Shown here: positions 44,505-53,812 of the stretch, in pieces
Numbering within the stretch: position 1 is the stretch's first letter
How the letters are laid out: each line of letters begins with the position of its first letter
DNA from: DQWO01 sp964478545
GTDB lineage: Bacteria; Desulfobacterota; Anaeroferrophillalia; Anaeroferrophillales; Anaeroferrophillaceae
Direction: 5' to 3'
Assembly: GCA_964478545.1 (NCBI GenBank)
Contig: CAYZIS010000011.1
Coordinates: 1-64,000 of the forward strand
Length of the DNA stretch: 64,000 nt
Notes under the pieces: generated by a model
What the model was told of the DNA's origin: nothing
Seen by the model: the letters and a program-made list of their open reading frames with translations, nothing else
The model's database searches: none
Program-made: the position numbers and the translations under genes

Positions 44505-46058
44505 ATGAATCCAGATATTCACGCTGAAAAAATTATCATTTTGGATTTTGGCTCCCAGTATACCCAGCTTATTGCCCGCCGGGTTCGCGAAAGCAAAGTT
44601 TATTGTGAGATTTATCCTTATAATATGACTGTCGAACAGGTGGAAAATTTCGCGCCCGCAGGGATTATCCTCTCAGGTGGTCCGGCAAGCACCTATGGTG
44701 ATAAAGCTCCACGCCTTGATTCCGCCATCTTGGGTTTGAACCTTCCAGTGTTGGGTATCTGTTATGGTATGCAGGAGATGGTGGCTCAACTGGGTGGAAA
44801 AGTGGAGAAAACCAGGGAACGGGAATATGGTAAGGCCGAGCTGACCTCAACCGATTATTCGGATCCCTTATTGGCCGGGTTGGTTTTTCCACAGCAGGTT
44901 TGGATGAGCCATGGGGATAAGGTCAGCGGTTTGCCTTCGGGTTTCCAGGCTATTGCTAAAACGGATAACGCGCCCGTTGCTGCTATCTCCGATGCTGCAA
45001 GACGCTTTTGGGGTGTGCAGTTTCACCCGGAAGTTATTCATACCCCCAGTGGCCGGCAGATCCTGGATAATTTTATCTTTACTATCTGTGGTTGCCATGG
45101 ATTGTGGACGATGAGGTCTTTTATTGATCGCAATGTTGAGGAGATAAAAAAGCTGGTTGGAGATGAAAAGGTTATTTGTGGTTTAAGTGGTGGAGTTGAT
45201 TCGTCGGTGGTTGCCTTGCTGTTGCATCAAGCTATTGGTGACCAGTTAATCTGTGTCTTTGTTAATAATGGGCTTTTGCGTAAAAATGAGGCGGTGGAAG
45301 TTCAACAGCTTTTTGGCGAAAAGATGAAGCTGAACTTACGTTATGTTGATGCCGGTGGGAGATTTTTAAGCCTGCTTGACGGAGTGACTGATCCGGAGAA
45401 AAAGCGGAAAATTATCGGCAATGAATTTATCCGTGTTTTTGAAGATGAGGCTGGCAAACTGGGAAAAATTCATTTTCTGGCCCAGGGAACGCTCTACCCG
45501 GATGTCATCGAAAGCGTGTCGTTCAAAGGTCCTTCGGCGGTTATCAAAAGTCACCATAATGTGGGTGGCTTGCCGGAGCATATGCAGATGGAACTGATTG
45601 AGCCATTGCGTGAACTGTTCAAGGATGAGGGGCGGGAGGTTGGCCGGGAACTGGGCTTGCCAGAACAGTTGATCAAAAGGCAGCCATTTCCTGGTCCTGG
45701 ATTGGCAATCCGCATTATTGGTGCCGTAACTCCGGAACGTCTGGCAATCCTTCGTGAGGCTGACAGCATCGTTATCGAGGAAATAACCAGGGCCGGACTC
45801 TATGATGAAATCTGGCAGGCTTTTGCTGTGCTGGTGCCAGTGAAGACCGTGGGGGTGATGGGTGATGAAAGGACTTACGAAAAAGTGATCGCCATCAGGG
45901 CCATTACCAGTGTTGATGGAATGACGGCTGATTGGGCCCGCCTGCCCCACGATTTGCTCGGGTGTTTGTCAAACCGAATTATTAATGAAGTACATGGTGT
46001 CAACCGGGTAGTGTATGATATTTCTTCCAAGCCTCCTGGAACTATTGAATGGGAATAA
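44505..46058 (+). CDS. guaA: GMP synthase (glutamine-hydrolysing)
   Basis: A 517-residue two-domain enzyme. The glutamine amidotransferase has the nucleophile in GICYGMQEM and His/Glu in QFHPEVIHT. The ATP-pyrophosphatase domain has the P-loop VICGLSGGVDSSVVALLL. The dimerisation domain ends with YDISSKPPGTIEWE, the universal C-terminus. It follows guaB. The 915-bp space after it holds element copies A4, C3 and repeat I. Confidence 0.97.
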   Translation: MNPDIHAEKIIILDFGSQYTQLIARRVRESKVYCEIYPYNMTVEQVENFAPAGIILSGGPASTYGDKAPRLDSAILGLNLPVLGICYGMQEMVAQLGGKVEKTREREYGKAELTSTDYSDPLLAGLVFPQQVWMSHGDKVSGLPSGFQAIAKTDNAPVAAISDAARRFWGVQFHPEVIHTPSGRQILDNFIFTICGCHGLWTMRSFIDRNVEEIKKLVGDEKVICGLSGGVDSSVVALLLHQAIGDQLICVFVNNGLLRKNEAVEVQQLFGEKMKLNLRYVDAGGRFLSLLDGVTDPEKKRKIIGNEFIRVFEDEAGKLGKIHFLAQGTLYPDVIESVSFKGPSAVIKSHHNVGGLPEHMQMELIEPLRELFKDEGREVGRELGLPEQLIKRQPFPGPGLAIRIIGAVTPERLAILREADSIVIEEITRAGLYDEIWQAFAVLVPVKTVGVMGDERTYEKVIAIRAITSVDGMTADWARLPHDLLGCLSNRIINEVHGVNRVVYDISSKPPGTIEWE

Positions 46059-46232
46059 TCTTACCTTCCTTTACACTTTTGCAACTTGAAGTAAAGTTTT
46101 GATGTGATTCCGACGAAATAGCTTTTGTGGTTATAAAAAAACTGATGGTCGGGGATCGTTCTAACGGATCATCCTTCCCCCTGAATCGAAGCAGGAACGA
46201 GTTTATCCGAAGACTGGTGTTTTCAGATAAAA

Positions 46233-46487
46233 CTCAACTTTCGGAGTTATGAAAAAACAGTCCTGCCTGTTAGTGGCGGGCTGAAAAAATTTCATTAAAG
46301 GATGTTTCGGCATGGCTCTTACTCATTCTCGCTGCACATCGTGTGCAGCTGTGAGGTGTTCGCCGCGAATCACCATCGTGGTGATTCATTCGGTGCCCAA
46401 TACCGCCTGCCTGTCGGCAGACACGGCTATGAGCCAAGCCCGAACATCCTAATAATGTATTTGGGTAACATAAGTCAGAAAGTTGAG
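46233..46487. mobile_element. MITE-like element A, copy 4 (long form)
   Basis: 255 bp with ends CTCAACTTTCGGAG and CAGAAAGTTGAG; flanks ATAAAA and ATAAAT (5 of 6). The interior contains two further hairpins (CTGCACATCGTGTGCAG, AATCACCATCGTGGTGATT). A short ORF inside is not supported as a gene. Confidence 0.82.
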
Positions 46488-46530
46488 ATAAATGCTTTCA
46501 GCTTTAAAAAATCCTCAGCTTTTATTCAGG

Positions 46531-46693
46531 CCTAAATTAAGCGGCTAGCTTTTGGCCGCTAGCTGTTAGTTTAGTGATTACAGGATGTTTACTACTGAAA
46601 CTTTCAGCCGTTGGGTGTTGTTTTTTATTGAGTTAATGCCCTGAATTTTCAAAGCTAAACGCTAATGGCTAACTGCTAATCGCTCAACTTAGG
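46531..46693. mobile_element. MITE-like element C, copy 3
   Basis: Ends CCTAAATTAAGCGGCTAGC and GCTAATCGCTCAACTTAGG, inside ATTACAGGATGTTTACTACT as in copy 2. No clear direct repeat; its right end touches repeat I. Confidence 0.82.
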
Positions 46694-46871
46694 GTTCGCT
46701 CAAAAATAAATTCGCAGAATTGGCGCTCAAATTTGGGTTGGATTTGTGCGATCCGATTGAGCAAAGCTGCAGGAATAGCAAGCTATTTTGAGGACTTTGT
46801 GAATGAGGATCGTGTACAGACAGCCTGAAGATGAGATGCCAAAATGTGAAGTAATTTTTGAGAGAATCCTA
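46693..46871. repeat. Inverted-repeat element I
   Basis: Imperfect terminal repeats GGTTCGCTCAAAAATAAATT and AATTTTTGAGAGAATCC with GGC/GCC further in. Single full copy in the window. 46872-46973 beyond it holds no visible gene before the regulator. Confidence 0.5.
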
Positions 46872-46973
46872 AGGTCAGGTATATGTTGTGTTTTTCAGGA
46901 TGGGACAGCGTCGAGTAGCCAAATGGTGGCTTCCGGTTGTTTGTTCCCTTTGTCAGCGAAAGGGTTGTGAACC

Positions 46974-48359
46974 ATGATCAGTGGCAGGATACTGGTTGTA
47001 GATGATAATGTTTCATTGCGGGAAAGCCTGGTTGCGGTTTTTTTAGCAGAAGGTTTTATTGTTGATCAAGCTGAAGATGGGGGTATGGCTATTGGAAAGT
47101 TAGGACTTAATAACTACGACGTAGTGGTTACTGATATAAAAATGCCGAAAATTGGGGGGATTGATGTTCTTAAGGAGGCAAAAAAACTGAATCCTTCTAC
47201 CGTGGTGGTTATGATGACAGGCTACGGTACGGTTGAAAGTGCCGTGGAAGCAATGAAATTTGGGGCCTATGATTACCTGCAGAAACCTTTTTCCATCGAG
47301 GAAATGAAATTGCGGGTAGTTAATGGGCTGAAAATGCGCCATTATGAACATGAACTTACCTATCTCCGCGGTGAGCGAAATATTATTTATCATTTTGATA
47401 ACTTTATTGGTGAAAGCCCCAGTATTAAAAAAGTTTTTGCCACTTTAAAAAAGGTTTCCCGCAGTAATGCCAGCATCATGATAACGGGAGAGACCGGGAC
47501 TGGCAAAGAGTTGGTGGCCGGTGCCATCCATTATTCCAGTCAGCGTTCCACTGGCAGTTTTGTTAAAGTTAACTGTGCAGCCCTACATGATAACTTGCTG
47601 GAAAGTGAATTGTTCGGCCACGAAAAGGGAGCTTATACGGGGGCCGTGAAGCAGCGTATCGGACGGTTTGAACAGGCTCATCGTGGGACCTTGTTTCTGG
47701 ATGAAATCGGCGATATGAGTCTCAGTACCCAAGCCAAGGTCTTACGTGTCATTCAGGAAAAGGAGTTTGAGCGTCTTGGCGGGGACAGAACGATTAAAGT
47801 TGATGTTCGTATTCTCTCGGCTACCAATAAAGATCTGCCTCAGGAAGTCCAGAGTAAGGCGTTTCGAGAAGACCTTTATTTTCGATTGAACGTTATTACC
47901 ATCAGGATTCCGGCTTTGCGGGAACGAAAAGAAGATATCCCGCTGCTGGCTGATTATTTTCTGAGGAAATTTGCTGGTGATTTAAAGAAAAACGTCCGCT
48001 TGATTTCTCCCGGAGCCATGTCACTGCTCAAACGCTATCAATGGCCGGGAAATGTCCGTGAACTGGAAAATTGTCTGGAACGGGCTGTGCTGATGTGTGA
48101 AGGGAATGAAATTAAACGAGAGGACCTGTCTTTTATGGAGGATATGGAAGTGACCAGTGGAGATACTCCGGATATAAAGATCCCACCTTCAGGCATCCTG
48201 CTGAAAGATATGGAAAAATCGCTGGTGGTAGAAACCTTGAAGATGTGTAACTGGATACAGAAGGATGCTGCTGAGATGCTGGGAATCAGTAAACGGGTTA
48301 TGAATTACAAGGTGAAACAGTATCATCTTTCCAACCCACGTTGGATTAAAAATAAATAA
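46974..48359 (+). CDS. Sigma-54-dependent response regulator, NtrC family
   Basis: A 461-residue activator. Receiver domain (1-120) with phosphorylatable Asp in VVVTDIKMP and Lys in YLQKPF. AAA+ domain (about 140-375): Walker A GETGTGKELVA, sigma-54 contact loop GAYTGA (F to Y, still functional in known members), Walker B TLFLDEIGDM, and the arginine-finger region FREDLYFRLNVI. C-terminal Fis-type HTH (about 415-455). No histidine kinase gene is adjacent, so its partner is elsewhere. Its targets are unknown. Confidence 0.95.
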   Translation: MISGRILVVDDNVSLRESLVAVFLAEGFIVDQAEDGGMAIGKLGLNNYDVVVTDIKMPKIGGIDVLKEAKKLNPSTVVVMMTGYGTVESAVEAMKFGAYDYLQKPFSIEEMKLRVVNGLKMRHYEHELTYLRGERNIIYHFDNFIGESPSIKKVFATLKKVSRSNASIMITGETGTGKELVAGAIHYSSQRSTGSFVKVNCAALHDNLLESELFGHEKGAYTGAVKQRIGRFEQAHRGTLFLDEIGDMSLSTQAKVLRVIQEKEFERLGGDRTIKVDVRILSATNKDLPQEVQSKAFREDLYFRLNVITIRIPALRERKEDIPLLADYFLRKFAGDLKKNVRLISPGAMSLLKRYQWPGNVRELENCLERAVLMCEGNEIKREDLSFMEDMEVTSGDTPDIKIPPSGILLKDMEKSLVVETLKMCNWIQKDAAEMLGISKRVMNYKVKQYHLSNPRWIKNK

Positions 48360-48397
48360 AAGTCACGGCGCCGTCCGGTAAGATTTTTAGGTTCCCT

Positions 48398-48541
48398 GGG
48401 AGGCTATCCGAGAATAGAAATTTTTTCTCAAATCGAGGCATGCGAAAAAAAATACCGCAGGCATATGGTTAATATTCTGAGGATAATTTTTTGAGCATAA
48501 CGAAGAGTTGGGGAAAAAGGGCATTTTCGGACAGCCTCCTA
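48398..48541. repeat. Inverted-repeat element H, copy 1
   Basis: 144 bp with terminal repeats GGGAGGCTATCCGAGAAT and ATTTTCGGACAGCCTCCT. The inside shares CATAACGAAGAG and ATCGAGGCATGC with elements B and H2. It lies between the two convergent regulator genes. Confidence 0.7.
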
Positions 48542-48542
48542 G

Positions 48543-48666
48543 GGCTCAAACATAGCAACTTTCACGCTCCAATTGCCGGGAAAAGCAACGGCATCTCACG
48601 ATGTCGCGCTTGAAACAGCACCGGTTGCTGGTATTGAATATGACGCAAAAAGCATACCGGACACTG
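48543..48666. repeat. Element F half-copy
   Basis: Contains CACGCTCCAATTGCCGGGAA, ATCTCACGATGTCGCGC, GAAACAGCACCGGTT and terminal ACCGGACA, as in the right arm of F. It ends about 22 bp before the stop of the GGDEF protein. Confidence 0.7.
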
Positions 48667-48687
48667 CTGATAATATTCAGGATCGGC

Positions 48688-50877
48688 TCAGGCTTGAGCA
48701 GCTTTGACAAAGCTGCAAAATTCTTTGGTGAGGGTTGGGTCAAACCGGATTCCGGCAAGAGCTGAGATTTCCTGAATTGCCTGTTCCGAACTTCTTGCTT
48801 TTCGATAAGGCCTTTGGGAAGTTATGGCAGCATAGGTATCAACCAGTGCCAGAATGCGGGCGGTGATGGGGATGCTGTTGCCGGATAGCTGATCGGGGTA
48901 GCCGGAACCATCGTAGGATTCGTGGTGATGGAGGATTGCCAGTTTGTTCAGTTCAATAGGGCTTGGTGAAAATCTGGCAATTTCCCAGCTGATCAGGGGA
49001 TGGCGCTGGCATATTTTACGTTCACTATTCGTCAGGGGGGTATCTTTCAGCAAAATATCACTGCTGATACTCATCAATCCAAGATCATAAAAATAGGCGG
49101 TATCTGCCAGTGAGCTGGTTATATTATCCGCCAGTTCCAGCTGCTGGGAAAATTTTATCAGCAATTGTGAAACTTTGGTGCTATGGTGCTGATAATAGGG
49201 TAAATTTGTTTCTGACAGAGAAATGAGCTTATGGGCTGCCAGTCGATAAAAGGAACTCTGCTGTTGTTGTGCTCTTAACCCAAGGGATATCAGTTCAATA
49301 GCTTTATCCAGATGATTTACTAATGGCGCTGATAGTGAACTTTCTCCCATCAGTGTTTTTTTGTCTACCAGAAACAGTAGAAGAAAAGCAGTGGAGGAGT
49401 TGGAAAATCGGTGTGGATGACAATAAACATGATCCCATGGGTAAGTAGACCCGTTAGGAATTGAGATCATCAATTGATGCTTTTCTGCGGTCGACAGGTA
49501 CCCGGAGGTCTGCAATTGAGTCATACATTCTTTAAACTTTGCGGAAAAAGGCAACGATATGCAGCAATTGTCTGGCTTCGAACGCAAAGCAGATTGACTG
49601 GTGATCAAGGTGACTTTCTTTGTTTCCAGGTCAATTTCAAAGTAAAGGGATTGGTCTGAGTCCAGTGAGGGTAAAAGGATGTTTAATAAAGAACTCATTA
49701 ATTTGCTGGTATCAGCTAGTGAACGGATGGCTTCCATGAAGAAATCAATGCTGTTGAGGTTAATGCCTTTTTTGAGTTCATTAAGTTCCTTGGAACCCTC
49801 AAGTTGGGGAGAATAAAGTACCACCCTGTTTTTCCCCAGTCGTTTACCCTCATACATGGCAAGGTCGGCTTTTCGGACTAAGTCGTAATCAGAACTGGCC
49901 ATCTCCGGATAGGATGCTATCCCCAGGCTCAAAGTCATATTGACTGATTTGTTGTGGTTGATTATAAAGGGGTGTTCCTCAATTGCTTTACGTAGCCGTT
50001 CCCCAATGAGAAATGCTTTGATATGGTCGGTGTTGGGCAAGATAATTGTGAACTCTTCTCCCCCATAGCGGCAGATAGTATCAATGGTTCGTGACTTTTC
50101 AGGCAATATTATCCCCATTTCCCTGAGGGCATTATCACCAGACTGATGACTGTAATGATCATTGAATTTTTTAAAATTATCAATATCGATCATTAGTAAT
50201 GATAAGGTGGTTTTCTGTCGATGGGCCCTCTCGACCTCGACCTTTAGCTGTCGGTCAAAAAAACGGCGATTATAAAGGCCGGTGAGGAAATCAATAATGG
50301 CCTGTTTCTGGATTTTTTCACGCTTACTCAGGTGCTGAAAAATAAGTTCACACTGCATAGTCAGGATCCAGAATAACTGGATGTCTTCCATAGTGAAGGT
50401 ATTCTGACGGGTGGCAAACAGCTGCCAGACAGCCTGCACTTTTCCCTTCCAGGTAACCGGGATAATGACTGCTTCCTCAATGCCAAGGGTGTGGAAAATG
50501 CTACGGTTTGATACCGCAGATTCTTTGATTAATAAGGGCTTGCCAAAGGAATTGGCCCAAGGGATAAAAGGTGATTGGGTTTTTAAAAGAGATAGTTGCT
50601 GGTCGGTAAAGCCATAATTAAACAGTAATTCCAATGTCTGAGAGGATTTATTCAACATGGAAAATGTCAATTTCTGATAGGGGATTATTTTACGGGCAAA
50701 TGATGCGAACATCTCGATAATCAGGGTTTGGTCTTGGGATGAAGCGAGATATATAGGAGCTTTGAGCAACAGGTTAATGCTTTTTGGTTTTTTTTGCAGG
50801 GCTTGCGGCGATAAATCAGGAGAGAGTTGCAGGATACAGGCTTCTATCTCGGATTTAAGGAAAACTTGATCTGTCAT
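48688..50877 (-). CDS. GAF-GGDEF protein with degenerate HD-GYP domain
   Basis: A 729-residue cyclic-di-GMP protein with no TM segment. A GAF-like sensor (about 35-170) precedes a GGDEF domain (about 190-350) with intact active site YGGEEF and product-inhibition site RTID five residues before it, so cyclase activity is likely. A second GAF-like stretch follows (about 375-530). The C-terminal HD-GYP domain (about 560-725) keeps HHHESYDGSGYP but the HD pair reads YFYDLG (His to Tyr) and the following Lys is gone. Phosphodiesterase activity is thus doubtful; it may bind only. It is convergent with the NtrC-type gene. Confidence 0.92.
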   Translation of the reverse strand: MTDQVFLKSEIEACILQLSPDLSPQALQKKPKSINLLLKAPIYLASSQDQTLIIEMFASFARKIIPYQKLTFSMLNKSSQTLELLFNYGFTDQQLSLLKTQSPFIPWANSFGKPLLIKESAVSNRSIFHTLGIEEAVIIPVTWKGKVQAVWQLFATRQNTFTMEDIQLFWILTMQCELIFQHLSKREKIQKQAIIDFLTGLYNRRFFDRQLKVEVERAHRQKTTLSLLMIDIDNFKKFNDHYSHQSGDNALREMGIILPEKSRTIDTICRYGGEEFTIILPNTDHIKAFLIGERLRKAIEEHPFIINHNKSVNMTLSLGIASYPEMASSDYDLVRKADLAMYEGKRLGKNRVVLYSPQLEGSKELNELKKGINLNSIDFFMEAIRSLADTSKLMSSLLNILLPSLDSDQSLYFEIDLETKKVTLITSQSALRSKPDNCCISLPFSAKFKECMTQLQTSGYLSTAEKHQLMISIPNGSTYPWDHVYCHPHRFSNSSTAFLLLFLVDKKTLMGESSLSAPLVNHLDKAIELISLGLRAQQQQSSFYRLAAHKLISLSETNLPYYQHHSTKVSQLLIKFSQQLELADNITSSLADTAYFYDLGLMSISSDILLKDTPLTNSERKICQRHPLISWEIARFSPSPIELNKLAILHHHESYDGSGYPDQLSGNSIPITARILALVDTYAAITSQRPYRKARSSEQAIQEISALAGIRFDPTLTKEFCSFVKAAQA

Positions 50878-51372
50878 AATCCTTACATTCCCACTAGCTT
50901 GATGCTCTGAATGATTGAAAGTCGTATCTTTAGGCTTGAAATCATGGTGATTTTACAAAAATATGAAAAAGACTTCCACTGAAAAAGAATTTCCAGTGTT
51001 TATCTGCAAAATAAATGCCAAAAATATAATCTTTTTCTATTAAAATTATAAATTATAATAACTGCTGGAATTTCCATGCTTTATTTGGTAAAAATAATTT
51101 TATCTTAAAAATCCATGTTGGTATTAGTAGGTTTCATGAGGTTTAAACAAGCGGTTTTTGGGAAAATAGGTATTTTTTTCGCCAAATTATGTAAAAAAGT
51201 ACTGCTTTTTTAAAATAAATGAATTGCTGGAATACCGGTGGTTTTTAAAACTAGTTTTCATGTGGAAACCGAAGTGTCTTGGGTAAGCTGTCAGATCTAG
51301 GTTCCTGAACTCTTGAAACGCTACCATCAATCCTGAAAACCGGATCTGTGCAACTTGTCGAGTACTAATAAT
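50878..51372. other. AT-rich intergenic region between two divergent genes
   Basis: 495 bp, markedly AT-rich from about 50950 to 51240, between the GGDEF gene (minus) and rlmN (plus). It must hold both promoters. I see no ORF, no known riboswitch and none of the repeat families here. Confidence 0.6.
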
Positions 51373-52434
51373 ATGACTGAATTAGCTCAGCAGAAATGCA
51401 ATTTAAAAGATTTTACCAGGACAGAAATGGTTGCCAAGCTAGCCGGGATGGGGAAAGAGCGGTTTCGCGCCGATCAGATTATTGCCTGGCTTTATCGCCA
51501 GCGGGTAGATCGTATTGAGGAAATGACAAACCTTTCCCGTTCTTTCAGAAAACAGCTCAGTGAGGTGGCGGTGATTCCATCATTGGAGTGCCGCGCCATT
51601 GAAACTGCGGTGGACGGGACTGAAAAATTTCTTTTTCAGCTTTTTGACGGTTCCTGCATCGAGTCAGTACTGATTCCTGAACAAAAACGATTGACACTCT
51701 GTCTCTCCACTCAAGTAGGTTGCCGTCAGGGCTGCCGTTTTTGCGTGACCGGTCAGCAGGGTTTTAACCGTAATCTCAAAGTTGCAGAAATTGTTGATCA
51801 GGTAATTCAGGTGCAAAAACATGCTGACCGCCTCCATCGACGGATAAGCAATATTGTTTTTATGGGGATGGGGGAGCCTCTGGATAATTTTGATGCCCTG
51901 GTAAAAGCCATTGAAATCTTAAAATATGATGATGGGTTAGATTTTTCATCCAGGAGAATAACGGTTTCAAGCTGCGGTTTGGTGCCCCAAATAGGTAGAC
52001 TTAGTGCTTTGGTCAATGTATGTCTGGCAATATCGCTGAATGCCACTGACGATGAAACCCGTAGCCGCTTGATGCCAATCAATTATCGTTACAATCTGAA
52101 GACATTATTGGCAGCCTGTCGGCAACTTCCCCTTAAACGTGGAAGTAGGACTACCTTTGAATATATTTTGCTTAAAGATATCAATGACAGCTTAGCGGAT
52201 GCCTCCCGACTGGTGCGGTTGCTAAAACCACTGAAAAGTAAAATAAACCTGATTCCTTTTAATGAGCATCCTGATTTGCCCTTTCACCGGCCGTCGCCAG
52301 AGCGGATTTCAGCCTTCCAGGATGTCTTGCTGGGCAGCGGTTTAATCAGCATCATCCGTAAAAGTAAAGGCTCTGATATTTCAGCCGCCTGTGGACAATT
52401 GCGGGGTAAGGTTCAACATACCTCAACTTTCTGA
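51373..52434 (+). CDS. rlmN: 23S rRNA (adenine-C2)-methyltransferase RlmN
   Basis: A 353-residue radical-SAM enzyme methylating A2503 of 23S rRNA and A37 of some tRNAs. Cluster cysteines are CRQGCRFC; VFMGMGEPLDN and SLNATDDETRSRLMPIN are family motifs. The C-terminal catalytic Cys is in SDISAACGQLRGK. ATG 51373 is preferred to TTG 51355. The last residues TSTF and the stop TGA come from element A inserted at 52422; before insertion the frame read CAT ACG TAA, ending in HT. Confidence 0.95.
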   Translation: MTELAQQKCNLKDFTRTEMVAKLAGMGKERFRADQIIAWLYRQRVDRIEEMTNLSRSFRKQLSEVAVIPSLECRAIETAVDGTEKFLFQLFDGSCIESVLIPEQKRLTLCLSTQVGCRQGCRFCVTGQQGFNRNLKVAEIVDQVIQVQKHADRLHRRISNIVFMGMGEPLDNFDALVKAIEILKYDDGLDFSSRRITVSSCGLVPQIGRLSALVNVCLAISLNATDDETRSRLMPINYRYNLKTLLAACRQLPLKRGSRTTFEYILLKDINDSLADASRLVRLLKPLKSKINLIPFNEHPDLPFHRPSPERISAFQDVLLGSGLISIIRKSKGSDISAACGQLRGKVQHTSTF

Positions 52435-52532
52435 CTTGTATTGCCAGGGATACATTCCGGAAAATTTCTTTCAGCCCACCGCGTAGCCTGCTGGCAGGCA
52501 GGGCTGTTTTTAGAGCAACTCAGAAAGTTGAG
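52422..52532. mobile_element. MITE-like element A, copy 5 (in the rlmN end)
   Basis: Ends CTCAACTTTCTGAC and CAGAAAGTTGAG. Flanks ACATAC and TCATAC (5 of 6). The left terminal repeat encodes the present rlmN stop. The inside has CTGCTGGCAGGCAGGGCTG, as in copies 1 and 2. Confidence 0.88.
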
Positions 52533-52566
52533 TCATACGTAATGGAAAACGATGGGGGAATCTCTT

Positions 52567-53523
52567 TCAGGTAATAAGTGGATCAAAAAAAGTATGGATC
52601 AGGTCGGTAAGTCCTTCTTTGTTGGAAGAGGAAAAAATCTGTTGTCGGAAGGCTGCGGCTCCCGGTAGTCCGCGGCTATACCAGACCAGATGCTTGCGGA
52701 ATAATAAAAATCCGGTGTGTTTGCCTTTGTGATGTTCCAACAATTTCCAATGGTGTAAGATGGTGGCAAACTTTTCAGACCAGTCAATAGTGGTCATTTC
52801 GCCATATTGAAGAAAGCTTTTGGTATCCCGGAATAACCAGGGCTTGCCAAGAGCTCCCCGTCCAAGCATCAGACCGGCGATTCCAACTCTCGACAAAGCT
52901 TGGCGGGCCTCAATCGGAGTAGTAATATCGCCTGAGCCTATTATTGGTATGGTTGTTTGGCTGGCAGCTTCTTCCAGGTAATCCCAGTCAGCAGTACCAC
53001 CGAACATCATCGTTGCTGTCCGGGGGTGGCAAAATACTGCTTTGGCACCATGGTCAGCGGCAAGTTGAAAAATGGTTCCGGCATTGAGATCTGTATGGTC
53101 CCATCCTGCTCTGATTTTAATGGTGTAGGGGATTTTCGTAGGTTGTGACAATGTCTGCAGAATCTTTTTTATTTGGTTGAGATCTTTCAGCAGGGCAGCT
53201 CCAGCTCCCGTCTTTATGACTTTTTTTACCGGACAGCCCATGTTGATATCAATGCAGGCGGCGCCGGCATCAAGCGCCTTCAGGGCGGCAGCCCGTAAAA
53301 TTTCCGGATCTCGGCCAAAAAGCTGGGCAATCAGTGGCTGTTCCGATGGCTGAAATGAGAGCATGGCTTTGGTTTTCCGATCATCCTGGATGAGTCCCCT
53401 GGCGCTGATCATTTCGGTGACTACCAGGTCAGCGCCAAACTTTTTTGCCAACTGGCGAAAGGGGCTATCCGTAATTCCGGCCATGGGGGCCAGGATGAGT
53501 GGTTGATTGCTGAACATAGTCAT
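52567..53523 (-). CDS. dusB: tRNA-dihydrouridine synthase, DusB type
   Basis: A 318-residue FMN enzyme reducing uridines in tRNA D-loops. ATG 53523 gives the family start (LILAPMAGITDSPFRQLAKKFGA); a longer frame to 53607 adds non-family residues. Catalytic Cys in INMGCPVKKV. FMN-binding GSGDITT and MLGRGALGKPWLF are visible. The DusB/TIM-barrel order is complete with the C-terminal helical domain. Convergent with rlmN across element A5. Confidence 0.92.
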   Translation of the reverse strand: MTMFSNQPLILAPMAGITDSPFRQLAKKFGADLVVTEMISARGLIQDDRKTKAMLSFQPSEQPLIAQLFGRDPEILRAAALKALDAGAACIDINMGCPVKKVIKTGAGAALLKDLNQIKKILQTLSQPTKIPYTIKIRAGWDHTDLNAGTIFQLAADHGAKAVFCHPRTATMMFGGTADWDYLEEAASQTTIPIIGSGDITTPIEARQALSRVGIAGLMLGRGALGKPWLFRDTKSFLQYGEMTTIDWSEKFATILHHWKLLEHHKGKHTGFLLFRKHLVWYSRGLPGAAAFRQQIFSSSNKEGLTDLIHTFFDPLIT

Positions 53524-53642
53524 TAAGTAGCGGGAATTTTCCGGAAGTTCAAGTTTTTCTTGACAGATTTTTATGAACCACGATATGCATTGTCGGGTTT
53601 TACTCAATGATAATGTGAATTATTTTTCATTGCTATAAGTCT

Positions 53643-53793
53643 GATGGACTCGTAATAAGTCGTGAAATCGATGGCACAGTAAAGGCTTCATATTCGAGGC
53701 ATGCAAAACCTGAATCATGAGACGTACTTACAGTACGTTGTAGTGATGAAGGTTGCAGCATAACAAAGAAGATGGAGTTTTTACGAAGTCATC
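53643..53793. mobile_element. MITE-like element B, copy 2
   Basis: 151 bp, ends GATGGACTCGTAATAAGTC and TTTTTACGAAGTCATC, flanks AAGTCT and AAGTTT (5 of 6). An open frame runs from inside it (53753) into uppS without a stop. Confidence 0.85.
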
Positions 53794-53812
53794 AAGTTTG
53801 TTGGCGGTCTTT

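Noticed and set aside
46302..46535. 77-residue ORF between guaA and the NtrC-type gene
   Set aside because: It lies inside element A4 and its flank and follows hairpin sequence, not codon-like sequence.
50878..51372. Possible c-di-GMP riboswitch between the GGDEF gene and rlmN
   Set aside because: I looked for the conserved GEMM core and tetraloop and did not find them; the region is only AT-rich.
53753..53812. 20-residue N-terminal extension of UppS
   Set aside because: The extension is translated from element B2 and is not family-like; the start at 53813 matches known UppS starts.
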